A stretch of DNA of 64,000 nt from Pseudomonas costantinii (GCF_001870435.1 NZ_MDDR01000020.1:87318-151317); one strand, 5' to 3'. Positions 1-8,731 are shown, counted from the stretch's first letter. Translations and numbers: made by a program. The notes: generated by a model from the letters alone, not told the origin.

Positions 1-1254
1 GATCAGCAGGTCAGCCAGCGCCGCGAGCAGTTGGATCGCCAACGCGACGAGCTGGAAGAACAGCAACAGCGCCAGCAAACCCTCGATAAAGAACAGACCA
101 ATCAGCAGCATCGCCAGCAACAACTGGAGGCCGCGCAACTCGCCGTCACCGAACTGACGACACAGCAACACGCGGTACAGGAAAAGCTCGGCGCCCTGCT
201 CGGCCAACACACCAGCGCCGAACACTGGCAGCTACAGCTCGACGCGGCCGTGACGCAATCACGCCAGAGTGAAACCGACGCCAACCAGCAGTTGCAGGAA
301 ATCCGCAACACGCTGATCCAATTGGCTGCCGACCTCAAGGCCCAGCAGGAACGCCAACAGGCGCTGTATGCCGAGCAACAGACCCTCGACACGCGTATCA
401 GCGAATGGCGCGCCCAGCATCCGGAACTGGATAACGATGGGCTCAACCGCTTGCTGGCCGTCGATGACAACCAGGTCACCGAACTGCGCCAGCAGGTGCA
501 AGGCAGCGAGAAAGCCGTTGAACAAGCCAAGGTGTTGCTGCAAGAGCGCGAACAGCGCCTGGCCGAACACCAAGCCCAGCACAATGGCGGGCTGGAAGCC
601 GAACAACTGGACAGCGCCCTCGCGGTGCTCAATCAGCAACTGGCCGAAAGCGAGAAACACGTCGTCGAGTTGCGGGCCCGCCAATCCGAAGACCAGCGCC
701 GTCAGGACGCCAACCATGCGCTGGCTGAGCAGATCACCAAGGCCTATGAGGAATGGCAGCGCTGGGCGCGGCTCAATGCGCTGATCGGCTCGGCGTCTGG
801 CGACACCTTCCGCAAGATCGCCCAGGCCTACAACCTCGACCTGCTGGTGCACCACGCCAACGTGCAGCTGCGCCAACTGGTGCGCCGTTATCGCCTGAAA
901 CGCGGCGGCAGCATGTTGGGGCTATTGGTGATGGACACGGAAATGGGCGATGAACTGCGCTCGGTGCATTCGTTGTCCGGCGGTGAGACGTTCCTGGTGT
1001 CGTTGGCGCTGGCCTTGGGCCTGGCATCGATGGCCTCCAGCACCTTGAAGATCGAGTCGCTGTTTATCGACGAAGGTTTTGGCAGCCTGGACCCGGAATC
1101 GCTGCAATTGGCCATGGATGCCCTGGACGGCTTGCAGGCCCAGGGCCGCAAGGTGGCGGTGATCTCCCACGTACAGGAAATGCACGAGCGCATCCCGGTG
1201 CAGATCCAGGTCAAGCGCCAGGGCAATGGTTTGAGCACGCTGGAGGTCAAGTGA
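1..1254 (+). CDS. sbcC: SbcC, exonuclease subunit, 3' part (5' end outside window)
   Basis: The reading frame is open from base 1, so the gene begins upstream of the window and only the C-terminal 417 residues are seen. SbcC is the SMC-like ATPase partner of the SbcD nuclease and opens hairpins and double-strand ends. The visible part starts as Gln/Glu-rich coiled coil (to about residue 250). It ends in the C-terminal ATPase half: the signature-like HSLSGGETFLVSLALALGLA, then a Walker B/D-loop FIDEGFGSLDPE and the switch region AVISHVQEMHERIP. All of this is typical of SbcC. The stop overlaps the GTG start of the next gene (GTGA), so the two are probably co-transcribed. The identification is firm; the missing N-terminus cannot be checked. 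Confidence 0.93.
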   Translation, partial: DQQVSQRREQLDRQRDELEEQQQRQQTLDKEQTNQQHRQQQLEAAQLAVTELTTQQHAVQEKLGALLGQHTSAEHWQLQLDAAVTQSRQSETDANQQLQEIRNTLIQLAADLKAQQERQQALYAEQQTLDTRISEWRAQHPELDNDGLNRLLAVDDNQVTELRQQVQGSEKAVEQAKVLLQEREQRLAEHQAQHNGGLEAEQLDSALAVLNQQLAESEKHVVELRARQSEDQRRQDANHALAEQITKAYEEWQRWARLNALIGSASGDTFRKIAQAYNLDLLVHHANVQLRQLVRRYRLKRGGSMLGLLVMDTEMGDELRSVHSLSGGETFLVSLALALGLASMASSTLKIESLFIDEGFGSLDPESLQLAMDALDGLQAQGRKVAVISHVQEMHERIPVQIQVKRQGNGLSTLEVK

Positions 1255-1844
1255 GCGAGGCGCTGCTGTATTCGTTTCGCCGCTGCCCGTATGCGATGCG
1301 GGCGCGCTTGGCCTTACGCTATTGCGGGGTGCCGGTAAACATCGTCGAGGTAAGCCTCAAGGCCAAGCCGGCCGAGATGCTGGCGCTGTCGCCCAAGGGC
1401 ACGGTGCCGGTGTTGAGCGTCGATGGCCGAGTGATCGATGAAAGCCTGGCAATCATGCAATGGGCGTTGGCGCAAAACGACCCTGATGACTGGTTGCTAC
1501 AGGATGACCCGAGGGTGCTGGAACTGATCGCCGAGAACGATCAGGTGTTCAAACATCACTTGAATCGATACAAGTACGCCGAACGCTACCCCGAGCAGCC
1601 GATGGAACATTATCGGGCTGAGGGCGAAGTGTTTTTGCAAAAGCTGGAAGGGTTGCTTGCGGGGCGGGATTACTTGCTGGCCGATCACTTGAGCCTGGCA
1701 GATGTGGCACTGGCGCCGTTTGTGCGCCAGTTTGCGCATGTCGATCGGGAGTGGTTTGCAGGGACGCCGTATCAGCGGTTACAGGCTTGGCTACAGCGTT
1801 TTCTGGAGTCGCCGCTGTTTATCGCGGTAATGGCAAAACCCTGA
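1251..1844 (+). CDS. Glutathione S-transferase family protein
   Basis: The product has 197 residues with an N-terminal thioredoxin-like GST domain. It shows a RRCPYAMRAR motif around residues 10-20, where the active-site cysteine of omega/beta-like GSTs sits, and the cis-proline segment GTVPVL followed by the glutathione-contacting DESLAIM. The C-terminal half is helical with a LADHLSLADVALAPF segment typical of the GST alpha domain. The start is the GTG inside the sbcC stop (GTGA overlap), which suggests translational coupling. Substrate cannot be told from sequence; a role in glutathione-dependent detoxification or reduction is family knowledge only. Confidence 0.85.
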   Translation: MSEALLYSFRRCPYAMRARLALRYCGVPVNIVEVSLKAKPAEMLALSPKGTVPVLSVDGRVIDESLAIMQWALAQNDPDDWLLQDDPRVLELIAENDQVFKHHLNRYKYAERYPEQPMEHYRAEGEVFLQKLEGLLAGRDYLLADHLSLADVALAPFVRQFAHVDREWFAGTPYQRLQAWLQRFLESPLFIAVMAKP

Positions 1845-1857
1845 GTTCAACACAATC

Positions 1858-1925
1858 AAATGTGGGAGCTGGCTTGCCTTCGATGCCGATAACTCGGTAT
1901 CGCAGGCAAGCCAGCTCCCACATTT
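1858..1925. repeat. REP palindrome (complete inverted pair)
   Basis: A near-perfect inverted repeat: the arm TGTGGGAGCTGGCTTGCCT at 1861-1879 is matched by its reverse complement at 1904-1922, extended by AAA/TTT flanks. It lies just after the GST stop. The same arm recurs at 8732 and 63634 and, diverged, at 14469. This is the short intergenic REP type common in P. fluorescens-group genomes; it may also act as a transcript end. Confidence 0.85.
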
Positions 1926-1945
1926 GACCGTCGCTCAATTCAAGC

Positions 1946-2125
1946 TCATTGCTGGGTTTTGTGATCCAGTGCAGCGTAGAAGTTGGCGCTTTGTTGCAGG
2001 TATTTCTGGGTGTAGGCGCTGGTGCTGGATTTTTTGCCGGTGACTTCCACGCTGGCGGCGGCTGGCAATGCCACGGTGGCGGAAACAGCGGAAGCAGCGA
2101 TGATCGAGAAGAGATTGAAGTTCAT
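1946..2125 (-). CDS. Small secreted protein of unknown function (59 residues)
   Basis: A 59-residue frame starts at ATG 2125, preceded by a purine-rich AAGGGCT as ribosome binding site. The N-terminus (MNFNLFSIIAASAVSATVAL followed by PAAAS) is a clear signal peptide with a likely cleavage after Ala-Ala-Ala. The mature part is only about 34 residues, beginning SVEVTGKK and rich in Ser, Tyr, Gln and Ala. This fits a small periplasmic or secreted protein. No domain is recognised and no function is proposed. It stands alone between the REP at 1858-1925 and the lactonase-family gene. Support is signal peptide, ribosome binding site and codon pattern. Confidence 0.6.
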   Translation of the reverse strand: MNFNLFSIIAASAVSATVALPAAASVEVTGKKSSTSAYTQKYLQQSANFYAALDHKTQQ

Positions 2126-2254
2126 GTCGGTAGCCCTTGTGTTCGTTTGGTTAGGTGGCCTGGGAAGGCCTTGGAACCAAACTTACGCCCGAGGGCTGAA
2201 CCTTAGAAATGCTTTGAAACAGTAGCCGCTATTAATGGAATTAATAGAAAGGCT

Positions 2255-2277
2255 CAGGCCCCGCATTGCGGGGCCTG
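2255..2277 (-). terminator. Hairpin terminator of the lactonase-family gene
   Basis: The hairpin CAGGCCCCGC-ATT-GCGGGGCCTG lies a few bases beyond the stop at 2282 on the minus strand. It is followed on that strand by GAGCCTTTCTATTAA, a weak T stretch. The stem of 10 GC-rich pairs is strong. Confidence 0.7.
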
Positions 2278-2281
2278 TGGC

Positions 2282-3457
2282 TTATTGACGCACCAGGAAC
2301 TTGAGGTCGCTGGGTGCATCGATCGGCAATTTCTGCACGGTTTTACCCAGCAGGCCGGTCTTGGGGTCACGTTCAACCACCACGATTTCATTGCTTTTCT
2401 GGTTGGCGATCAGCAAAAACTTGCCGCTCGGGTCCAGGCTGAACTCGCGCGGGTGGTCGCCTTCCACGGAACGGCGCTGCAGTTCCTTGAGGTGCGCGGT
2501 GGCCGGGTCGATGCTGAACACCAGCATCTGGTTGGCGGTACCGCGATTGCTCACATACAAGAACTTGCCATCGCTTGACGCATGCAGCGCCGCGCCGGCC
2601 TTGTCGGACACCGGTTGGCCGGCGGCGAAATCCACCAGTTGGGTTTGGCTGAGCTTACCGTCGTTGTAGTCATACACGGCAACCTGGGCACTCATCTCAG
2701 TGGTCAGCCAGGCATGCTTGCCGTCTGCGCTGAACAACAAGTGACGCGGGCCGCTGCCGGGCGGCAACTGCACGGACGCCGGGTTGGCCGGAGTCAATGG
2801 CAGCTCGTGATTGGCCTTGGGGTCATAGTGATAGACAAACACCTTGTCTGCCCCCAGGTCCTGAACAAACACGTATTTGCCGTCCGGCGACGACACCACC
2901 GAATGCACATGGTTGGACGCCTGGCGCTCAGGGTTCACACGGCTGGCCGGGTGGGCGCTCAGTTGCACTGGCGCCGACAACTTGCCAGCGGCGTCGACGG
3001 GCAGGACCGCCAGGCTTCCGCCCGGATCTTCCAGCACCGAATAGTTAGCGACGAACAGATAACGCCCATCAGCAGCCAGGCTGGAATGGGTCGGCTCGTT
3101 GCCCAGACTCTGCACTTGGTTGATCAGGGTGAGCTGGTGGTTCTGCGGATCAATGCTGTAGCTGCTCACGCGGCCGACCGGGTCTTTCTGGCCCGGGCCG
3201 TTTTCATTGACCACAAACAGATGTTTCTGGTCTTTAGAGATCGTCAGCCAGGACGGGTTGGCCGTCTTGGCTGCGAGTACCGGTTTACCGCTGAATTGCC
3301 CGGTGCGGCTGTCGAACTGCAGGCGGTAGATGCCTTCACTGGTGCCGGCGGTGTAGCTGCCGACCAACAGTTCATAAGTATCGACGGGCGCTGCCTGTAC
3401 CGACATTGCACCCACACTGCCCGCCATCAGCAGGGGCCAGAATTTACGCATTATCAT
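2282..3457 (-). CDS. Lactonase family protein (6-phosphogluconolactonase-like seven-bladed beta-propeller), exported
   Basis: The product resembles the cytochrome-cd1-like lactonase / 3-carboxymuconate cyclase family (PF10282). It has repeated propeller blades with motifs such as NPSWLTISKDQKHLFV, THSSLAADGRYLFVANY, GPRHLLFSADGKHAWL and HPREFSLDPSGKFLLIANQ. An N-terminal signal peptide (RKFWPLLMAGSVGAMSVQA, cleaved before APVD) places it in the periplasm, unlike cytoplasmic Pgl. The start is uncertain: ATGs lie at 3466, 3457 and 3451. The GAGG motif is best spaced (9 bases) for 3457. It overlaps the 3' end of the small gene upstream. The substrate is unknown; lactone hydrolysis is inferred from the family. 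Confidence 0.8.
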   Translation of the reverse strand: MIMRKFWPLLMAGSVGAMSVQAAPVDTYELLVGSYTAGTSEGIYRLQFDSRTGQFSGKPVLAAKTANPSWLTISKDQKHLFVVNENGPGQKDPVGRVSSYSIDPQNHQLTLINQVQSLGNEPTHSSLAADGRYLFVANYSVLEDPGGSLAVLPVDAAGKLSAPVQLSAHPASRVNPERQASNHVHSVVSSPDGKYVFVQDLGADKVFVYHYDPKANHELPLTPANPASVQLPPGSGPRHLLFSADGKHAWLTTEMSAQVAVYDYNDGKLSQTQLVDFAAGQPVSDKAGAALHASSDGKFLYVSNRGTANQMLVFSIDPATAHLKELQRRSVEGDHPREFSLDPSGKFLLIANQKSNEIVVVERDPKTGLLGKTVQKLPIDAPSDLKFLVRQ

Positions 3458-3740
3458 CCGCTTCATCCTCGTCGTTATTGTTGCCGGTGAAGGCGCTCAA
3501 GCAGATCAAGCGGTGCTCGCCCGATTCACCGGTAAGGGTCCAGCTTTGCAACGTGTCGTCGAAGGTGGCTGCTTGAACCTGTTCCAGGCTGAAGCTCCAA
3601 CGTTTTTCAGCACGGCCGTCCATGGCGATGATCAGCAGCTTCTGCTCATCGAGGCTGAACTCAAAAGCGTGCAGCCCATCGATTTCCAGCATATCGCTGG
3701 TGGCAAGGGTGTTGAGCAAGGTTGCAGATTCGGCAGTCAT
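3444..3740 (-). CDS. Conserved small protein of unknown function (possibly DUF5629)
   Basis: About 98 residues, MTAESATLLNTLATSDMLEI at the N-terminus and a very acidic C-terminus (NNNDEDEADDNA). No signal peptide or membrane segment. It reads like the small Pseudomonas-specific family DUF5629, but this comes from memory of the family's look, not a search. An alternative GTG start at 3767 would add nine residues; neither start has a strong ribosome binding site. Its 3' end overlaps the start of the lactonase-family gene, so the pair is likely one transcript. Function unknown. Confidence 0.65.
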   Translation of the reverse strand: MTAESATLLNTLATSDMLEIDGLHAFEFSLDEQKLLIIAMDGRAEKRWSFSLEQVQAATFDDTLQSWTLTGESGEHRLICLSAFTGNNNDEDEADDNA

Positions 3741-3809
3741 AACTATCAGTCGTTCAGAGGAAAGCACTCATGATAGGTCAAATTGTTTCATCGGCCTAAA
3801 CCCGCTAAC

Positions 3810-3843
3810 GCAAAACGCCGCGGCACAGGCCACGGCGTTTTGC
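3810..3843. terminator. Bidirectional hairpin terminator
   Basis: Perfect 11-bp arms GCAAAACGCCG / CGGCGTTTTGC around a 12-base centre. The U-rich sides on both strands make it work in either direction. It lies between the RND gene stop (3857, minus strand) and the upstream side of the small gene at 3740, so it ends the RND/YCF48 transcript. Confidence 0.85.
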
Positions 3844-3856
3844 ATTTCAGCAGGGT

Positions 3857-6232
3857 TTAGTGAGCAAACAACGAATTGCCCTTCTGCCCCGCCAGTTTCT
3901 CAGGCTTGATCAGAAACCGTGCCAGCGCCGGCAGCAGCCACAGCGCGCCGAACATGTTCCACAGCAGCATGAAGGTCAGCATCAGGCCCATGTCGGCCTG
4001 GAATTTGATGGCCGAGAAGATCCAGGTGCACACGCCGATCGCCAGGCACAGGCCGGTGAACAGCACGGCTTTACCCGTGGACTTGAGCGTCTGGTAGTAA
4101 GCCTCTTGCAACGGCAGGCCGGCGCGCAAGAAGCTTTCCAGGCGGCTGTAGATGTAGATGCCGTAGTCCACGCCAATCCCCACACCCAACGCCACCACCG
4201 GCAAGGTCGCGACCTTGACGCCGATGCCCATGAACGCCATCAACGCGTTGCCCAGCACCGAGGTCAGTACCAGCGGCAGCACGATGCACAGGGTCGCCGC
4301 CCAGGAGCGGAAGGTGATCATGCACATGGTGGCCACACACAGGTAAACCAGGATCAGGATAGTCAGCTCAGACTCCTTGATCACCTCGTTGGTGGCGGCT
4401 TCGATCCCGGCGTTACCGGCAGCGAGGATGAATTCCAGGCCGTCCTTGTTGTTCTCCTTGGCAAAGTCCTGCACCGCATGCACGGCGCGGTCGAGGGTTT
4501 CGGCCTTGTGGTCGTTGAGGAACACCAGCACCGGCGCCAGGGAGCAGTTGTTGTTGTACAGGCCATCGGCACGGGCGATGGAGTTATTCAGCACATCGGG
4601 GTTACGCGACAGGGTTTCCCATTTCAGGTTGCCCTCGTTCATGCCCTTGATCATCTGCTTGGACACGGTGACCAACGAAATCGCCGACTGCACGCCCTCA
4701 GTGTTCTGCATCTTCCACATCAGTTGGTCGATGGGCGCCATGGCTTCATAGCGCGAGCAACCTTCAGCCTTGGTCTTGACCATCACCACCAGCACGTCGG
4801 AACTGGTGGAATAGTTGCTGATGATGAAGTTGTTGTCTTTGTTGTAGCGCGAGTCCGGGCGCAGTTCCGGTGCGCCTTGGTCAAGGTCACCGATTTTCAG
4901 GTTCTGGCTGTACCAGAGGCCACCGCCGAACGCGACCAGCGCCAGGGCGATGGAGATCGGCGCGACTTTCGGGCTGGCAAAATTCGACAATAGGCGCCAG
5001 AACGAGTGTTCGCGGTTTGCATCTTTCTTGCTCTTGGCAATGGCGCGCTTGCTGATGCCGACATAGGAGATTGCCACCGGCAGCAGGATCAGGTTGGTGA
5101 ACACGATCACCGCCACGCCTATGGAGGCGCCGATGGCCAGCTCACGGATCACACCGATGTCGATGATCAACAGCGTGATGAAGCCCACCGCATCCGCCAG
5201 AATCGCGATCATCCCCGGCAGGAACAGTTGTCGGAAAGTACGTCGTGCGGCCGTCAGCGCGTTGTCTGCCTCACTCGATTGCAAGGCGATACCGTTAATC
5301 TTCTGCACGCCATGGGAAATACCAATGGCAAAGATCAGAAACGGCACCAGCATCGAATACGGATCGAGACCGAACCCGAAAAAGTGCATCAGCCCAAGCT
5401 GCCAGACCACCGCCACCAAGGTCGTGCTCAACACCGCGATGGTGCTGCGCAGGCAGTTGGTGAACCACAGCAACAGAATCAGGGTGATGACGAACGCAAT
5501 GCCGAAGAACATCACCACCATCACCAAGCCGTCGATCAGGTCGCCGACCTTCTTGGCAAAGCCGACGATGTGGATTTTGACGTTGGGGTTTTGCGCTTCG
5601 AATTTGTCGCGGATCTTGTCTTCGAGTTCATGGGAGAACTTGCGGTAGTCCAAGGCCAGCAACTTGCCCTGGTCTTGCGGGTCCGGGTAGGACTCCAGCA
5701 GCGGGATATCGACGATGCTCGACTTGAAGTCGTTGGATACCAGGCGTCCGACCTGGCCGGACTTGAGCACGTTGTTGCGCAATTGATCGAGGCTTTCCGG
5801 CGAACCGTTGTAGCTTTGCGGGATCACTTCACCGCCGGCAAAGCCTTCTTCGGTCACTTCGGTCCAGCGTACGCTGGGGCTCCACAACGACTTGAGGCCA
5901 GAACGATCGACGCCGGAGATGTAGAACACCTCGTCGTTGATCTGCCGCAGGGTTTCCATGTACTCCTTGGTGAAGATGTCACCGTCTTTGGCCTCCACCG
6001 AGATGCGCACCGTGTTGCCCAGGTTGGCCAAGTCGTTACGGTGTTCCATCATCTTTTCGATGAAGGGGTGCTTGAGGGGGATCATCTTTTCAAAGCTGGT
6101 GGATGGGCGAATCAACGTCGCCTGCCAGAACAGGAAAATACTCACCAGCAGGCAGATCACGATCACTGCCGGGCGGTTGTTGAAGATCAGGCGCTCAAGA
6201 AAGGTCGCTTTATCGTTGTGATGACTGCTCAT
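3857..6232 (-). CDS. RND superfamily exporter (MMPL type), efflux of hydrophobic or lipid-like substrate
   Basis: 791 residues with the duplicated RND layout. One membrane segment near residues 20-45 is followed by a large periplasmic domain (about 50-225), then a five-helix block (about 230-400). A second periplasmic domain and a second helix block (about 620-775) follow. The hallmark GVGVDYGIYIYSRLESF in the second block and the FAIGISHGVQKINGIA stretch in the first mark the MMPL/HpnN-like branch, which moves lipids, hopanoids or hydrophobic compounds rather than acting as a classical AcrB pump. A GGGGAAAG-type ribosome binding site precedes the ATG. It lies 15 bases after the YCF48-type gene and shares its transcript. 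Substrate is not readable from sequence. Confidence 0.85.
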   Translation of the reverse strand: MSSHHNDKATFLERLIFNNRPAVIVICLLVSIFLFWQATLIRPSTSFEKMIPLKHPFIEKMMEHRNDLANLGNTVRISVEAKDGDIFTKEYMETLRQINDEVFYISGVDRSGLKSLWSPSVRWTEVTEEGFAGGEVIPQSYNGSPESLDQLRNNVLKSGQVGRLVSNDFKSSIVDIPLLESYPDPQDQGKLLALDYRKFSHELEDKIRDKFEAQNPNVKIHIVGFAKKVGDLIDGLVMVVMFFGIAFVITLILLLWFTNCLRSTIAVLSTTLVAVVWQLGLMHFFGFGLDPYSMLVPFLIFAIGISHGVQKINGIALQSSEADNALTAARRTFRQLFLPGMIAILADAVGFITLLIIDIGVIRELAIGASIGVAVIVFTNLILLPVAISYVGISKRAIAKSKKDANREHSFWRLLSNFASPKVAPISIALALVAFGGGLWYSQNLKIGDLDQGAPELRPDSRYNKDNNFIISNYSTSSDVLVVMVKTKAEGCSRYEAMAPIDQLMWKMQNTEGVQSAISLVTVSKQMIKGMNEGNLKWETLSRNPDVLNNSIARADGLYNNNCSLAPVLVFLNDHKAETLDRAVHAVQDFAKENNKDGLEFILAAGNAGIEAATNEVIKESELTILILVYLCVATMCMITFRSWAATLCIVLPLVLTSVLGNALMAFMGIGVKVATLPVVALGVGIGVDYGIYIYSRLESFLRAGLPLQEAYYQTLKSTGKAVLFTGLCLAIGVCTWIFSAIKFQADMGLMLTFMLLWNMFGALWLLPALARFLIKPEKLAGQKGNSLFAH

Positions 6233-6247
6233 TCTTTCCCCGCCTTC

Positions 6248-7303
6248 TTATTGTTTTTCGAGTTCAGCGCCGGTCGGTTTGGCGACACGCACGCCACCCT
6301 GCCCCGCGAGGATCAAGTTGCCATTGCCCGACGATGTAACCGCCGAAAGTGAAATACGGTCCGGACGGTTGAAAACACTGAACGTCTGGCCATCGTCATG
6401 GCTGACCACCACGCTGCCGCCGTTGCCGACGACGACGATGGAGCCGTCATCGAGCAAGGTCGCGCCCGACAAGCCAAACTCCAGCGCACCCCGCGCCGCG
6501 TTCAACTCGACTTGCTCCCAAGTTGTCCCAAAATCCGTGGAGCGGTAAAGATTGCCACGCAAGCCGAAGGCCAGCAGGGTTTGCGGTTTGGCGGTGCTGA
6601 TCACACCAAACAACGAGCCCTCGTAGGGGCCTTCAAGTTTTTCCCAGGTCTGGCCGTCGTCGCTGGAGCGGAACATGCTGCCCTGCTCGCCGACGATAAA
6701 CAGGCCGGCATCCTTGATTTTGGCGATGGCGTTGAGGTGGAACTGGTCTTCGTTGTCGAGGCGGTCGCTGACGTCTTCCCAGGTTTTGCCGCCGTCGGTG
6801 GTTTCGATCAGCGCGCCGTAGGCGCCCACGGCCAGGCCATGGTTGGCGTCGTTGAACCAGATATCGAGTAAGGGGGCTTCGCGCTTGAGGTCCTGGTACT
6901 GCTGGGTCCAGGTGGCGCCGCCGTCGGAGCTGGCAAGTATTTGCGCATCATGGCCCACGGCCCAGCCCTGTTTGTCGTCAACGAAAAATACCGCCGTGAG
7001 CAACTGGCGGGTGGGGACTTTGGCTTGGGTCCAGGTGCTGCCCTGGTCATCGGAATAGAGGATGTGCCCACGATCACCGACCGCCACCAGGCGCTTGCCT
7101 GCATGGACCACATCGATCATCAGGCCTTTGGCGGCTTTGGGGGACTCAATCGCAAACGCAGGCGTTGCGACGGTATCGCTGGCTGCCAACACAGGTGTCG
7201 ACAACGCGACACCCGCAAGCAGCGAGAGCGCTGTGGCCAGCAACGCAACCTTGCGTGCGGCGCGTGGGCGGCAAACAACCCAACCCATGACAGGCTCACT
7301 CAT
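6248..7303 (-). CDS. YCF48/HCF136-like beta-propeller protein, exported
   Basis: About 351 residues. A hydrophobic signal segment (AARKVALLATALSLLAGVAL, cleavage near LAA) is followed by BNR/Asp-box propeller repeats of the type SDDQGSTWTQ, SSDGGATWTQQ, TTDGGKTWEDV, SSDDGQTWEKL and SHDDGQTFSVF. This matches photosystem-II-assembly-factor-like YCF48 proteins, which in Pseudomonas are often encoded next to RND/MMPL exporters. ATG 7303 is preferred to ATG 7318 because GGGAGAAAGG lies just before it. The pairing suggests a periplasmic accessory of the exporter (inference). Confidence 0.82.
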   Translation of the reverse strand: MSEPVMGWVVCRPRAARKVALLATALSLLAGVALSTPVLAASDTVATPAFAIESPKAAKGLMIDVVHAGKRLVAVGDRGHILYSDDQGSTWTQAKVPTRQLLTAVFFVDDKQGWAVGHDAQILASSDGGATWTQQYQDLKREAPLLDIWFNDANHGLAVGAYGALIETTDGGKTWEDVSDRLDNEDQFHLNAIAKIKDAGLFIVGEQGSMFRSSDDGQTWEKLEGPYEGSLFGVISTAKPQTLLAFGLRGNLYRSTDFGTTWEQVELNAARGALEFGLSGATLLDDGSIVVVGNGGSVVVSHDDGQTFSVFNRPDRISLSAVTSSGNGNLILAGQGGVRVAKPTGAELEKQ

Positions 7304-7598
7304 AGACCTTTCTCCCATTTATTATTGTTAGGTCGTCACGCCTTCCCGGGCTCTGAAACCTGCAATCTAGAGCGCCTGGAGGAAGCAGGAGCCATCCTAT
7401 CGGGCTTTCGAATCGTCTGACAATCGGTGCTACGTTATCTTTTGTTAACTGATGGCCTTTCGTCAGCGTCTGAATGTAGCTGCATTCGTCAGGGTGATTG
7501 TCGGCACATAAATGAATTTTTGTTCCATCTATTGAGTTTTGGGAATATTTATTCCATTAATAGCACTCTTGAAAACAATAATTCAAAGGACCACGGCT
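7304..7598. promoter_or_regulatory. Divergent intergenic region with a perfect palindrome
   Basis: About 295 non-coding bases between the YCF48-type gene (minus) and the Gfo/Idh/MocA gene (plus). It must hold both promoters. A perfect 14-bp palindrome, GGAATATTTATTCC, lies at 7542-7555, 44 bases before the oxidoreductase ATG; a related TTCC half-site occurs at 7523-7526. This fits a repressor operator, but no regulator gene is next to it. An AAAGGA ribosome binding site at 7585-7590 sets the start of the downstream gene at 7599. Confidence 0.5.
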
Positions 7599-8714
7599 AT
7601 GCGTGAACTCGGAATCGGCTTGATTGGCACGGGCTTCATGGGGCGCGCCCATGCGCTGGCATTCAACAACGCCCGCGCGGTATTCGAACTACCGGTAACC
7701 CTCAAGCTGGCCGCCCTGGCCGATGCCGACACTGAACGCGCCCAGCGCTGCGCCACCGCCTGGGGGTTTGCCCAGGCCCATGGCGACTGGCAAGCGTTGA
7801 TAGACGACCCCAAGGTCGACGTCGTGGCCATCACCACCCCCAACCATTTGCATTACCCCATGGCCATGGCCGCGATTGCGGCGGGCAAGGCGGTGTATTG
7901 CGAAAAACCCCTGGCGGTCAGCCTGGAACAGGCCGATGCCATGCGCCAAGCCGCCAGTGCGGCGGGTGTGGTGACACGGGTTGGCTACAACTATCAGCAC
8001 AACCCAATGATCGCGTTGGCACGCCAGATGATCGCCAATGGCGACCTCGGCGAAATCATCAGTTTCCAGGGCGAGTTCAGCGAAGACTTTATGGCCGACC
8101 CCGCCTCACCCTGGTCGTGGCGCTGCGAAGTGGAACATGCCGGTGGCGCGCTGGCAGACCTGGGCAGCCATCTACTGTCGATGGCACGCTATCTGGTGGG
8201 TGATGTGGTCAGTGTGTGTGCCGATACGCAGACCGTCCACGCCCAGCGCCCTGCGGTCAAAGGCAGCGGCAACTTGAAACCGATCGCCGTGGATGATCAG
8301 GTGCATGCCCTGCTGCGCTTTGCCAATGGTGCGCGCGGCACGGTGAGCAGCAGTTGGCTCAAGCATGGCTACAAAAACCACCTGAGCTTTGAAATCAGCG
8401 GGACCCAGGGCACCCTGGCGTTCGATCAGGAGCGCTTGAATGAATTGCGCGTGTGTCGAGTTGGTCAGGATGGCTTCCAGCGCCTGCTGGCGGGTCCGGC
8501 CTTGCCTGGTTATGCGGCGTTCAGCCCGGCTGCGGGGCATCAATTGGGTTACAACGAGTTGAAGACGTTGGAGGTGCAGGAGTTGATCATGGCTTTGGCT
8601 GGCCAAGGCGCGGATGGCACTGACTTCGAGGCGGCGTGGGAGGTGGAGCGGTTGGCGACGGCGATTCGCGTGGCTGCTCGCGAAGAGCGCTGGGTCAATG
8701 TGAACTTGGTTTAA
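7599..8714 (+). CDS. Gfo/Idh/MocA family NAD(P)-dependent oxidoreductase
   Basis: 371 residues. The N-terminal Rossmann fold has IGLIGTGFMGRAHALAF, and EKPLAVSLEQADAM carries the conserved EKP lysine of the family. The C-terminal domain contains GGALADLGSHLLSMARYLVG with the conserved D..SH..D-like block of sugar, inositol and related dehydrogenases. ATG 7599 (MRELGIGL) is chosen over upstream codons because AAAGGA sits 8 bases before it. Substrate probably a sugar, polyol or related hydroxy compound (family inference). It stands alone; no sugar transporter is beside it. Confidence 0.85.
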   Translation: MRELGIGLIGTGFMGRAHALAFNNARAVFELPVTLKLAALADADTERAQRCATAWGFAQAHGDWQALIDDPKVDVVAITTPNHLHYPMAMAAIAAGKAVYCEKPLAVSLEQADAMRQAASAAGVVTRVGYNYQHNPMIALARQMIANGDLGEIISFQGEFSEDFMADPASPWSWRCEVEHAGGALADLGSHLLSMARYLVGDVVSVCADTQTVHAQRPAVKGSGNLKPIAVDDQVHALLRFANGARGTVSSSWLKHGYKNHLSFEISGTQGTLAFDQERLNELRVCRVGQDGFQRLLAGPALPGYAAFSPAAGHQLGYNELKTLEVQELIMALAGQGADGTDFEAAWEVERLATAIRVAAREERWVNVNLV

Positions 8715-8731
8715 AATTTACCCCTGCCCTT

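Noticed and set aside
2585..3490. Long plus-strand frame antisense to the lactonase-family gene
   Set aside because: It is a shadow of the GC-rich minus-strand gene: no ribosome binding site, composition rich in Arg/His/Gln, and no recognisable domain.
5006..6352. 448-codon plus-strand frame opposite the RND exporter gene
   Set aside because: Antisense to conserved MMPL sequence; His/Gln/Asp-rich translation typical of reverse-frame artefacts in GC-rich genomes.
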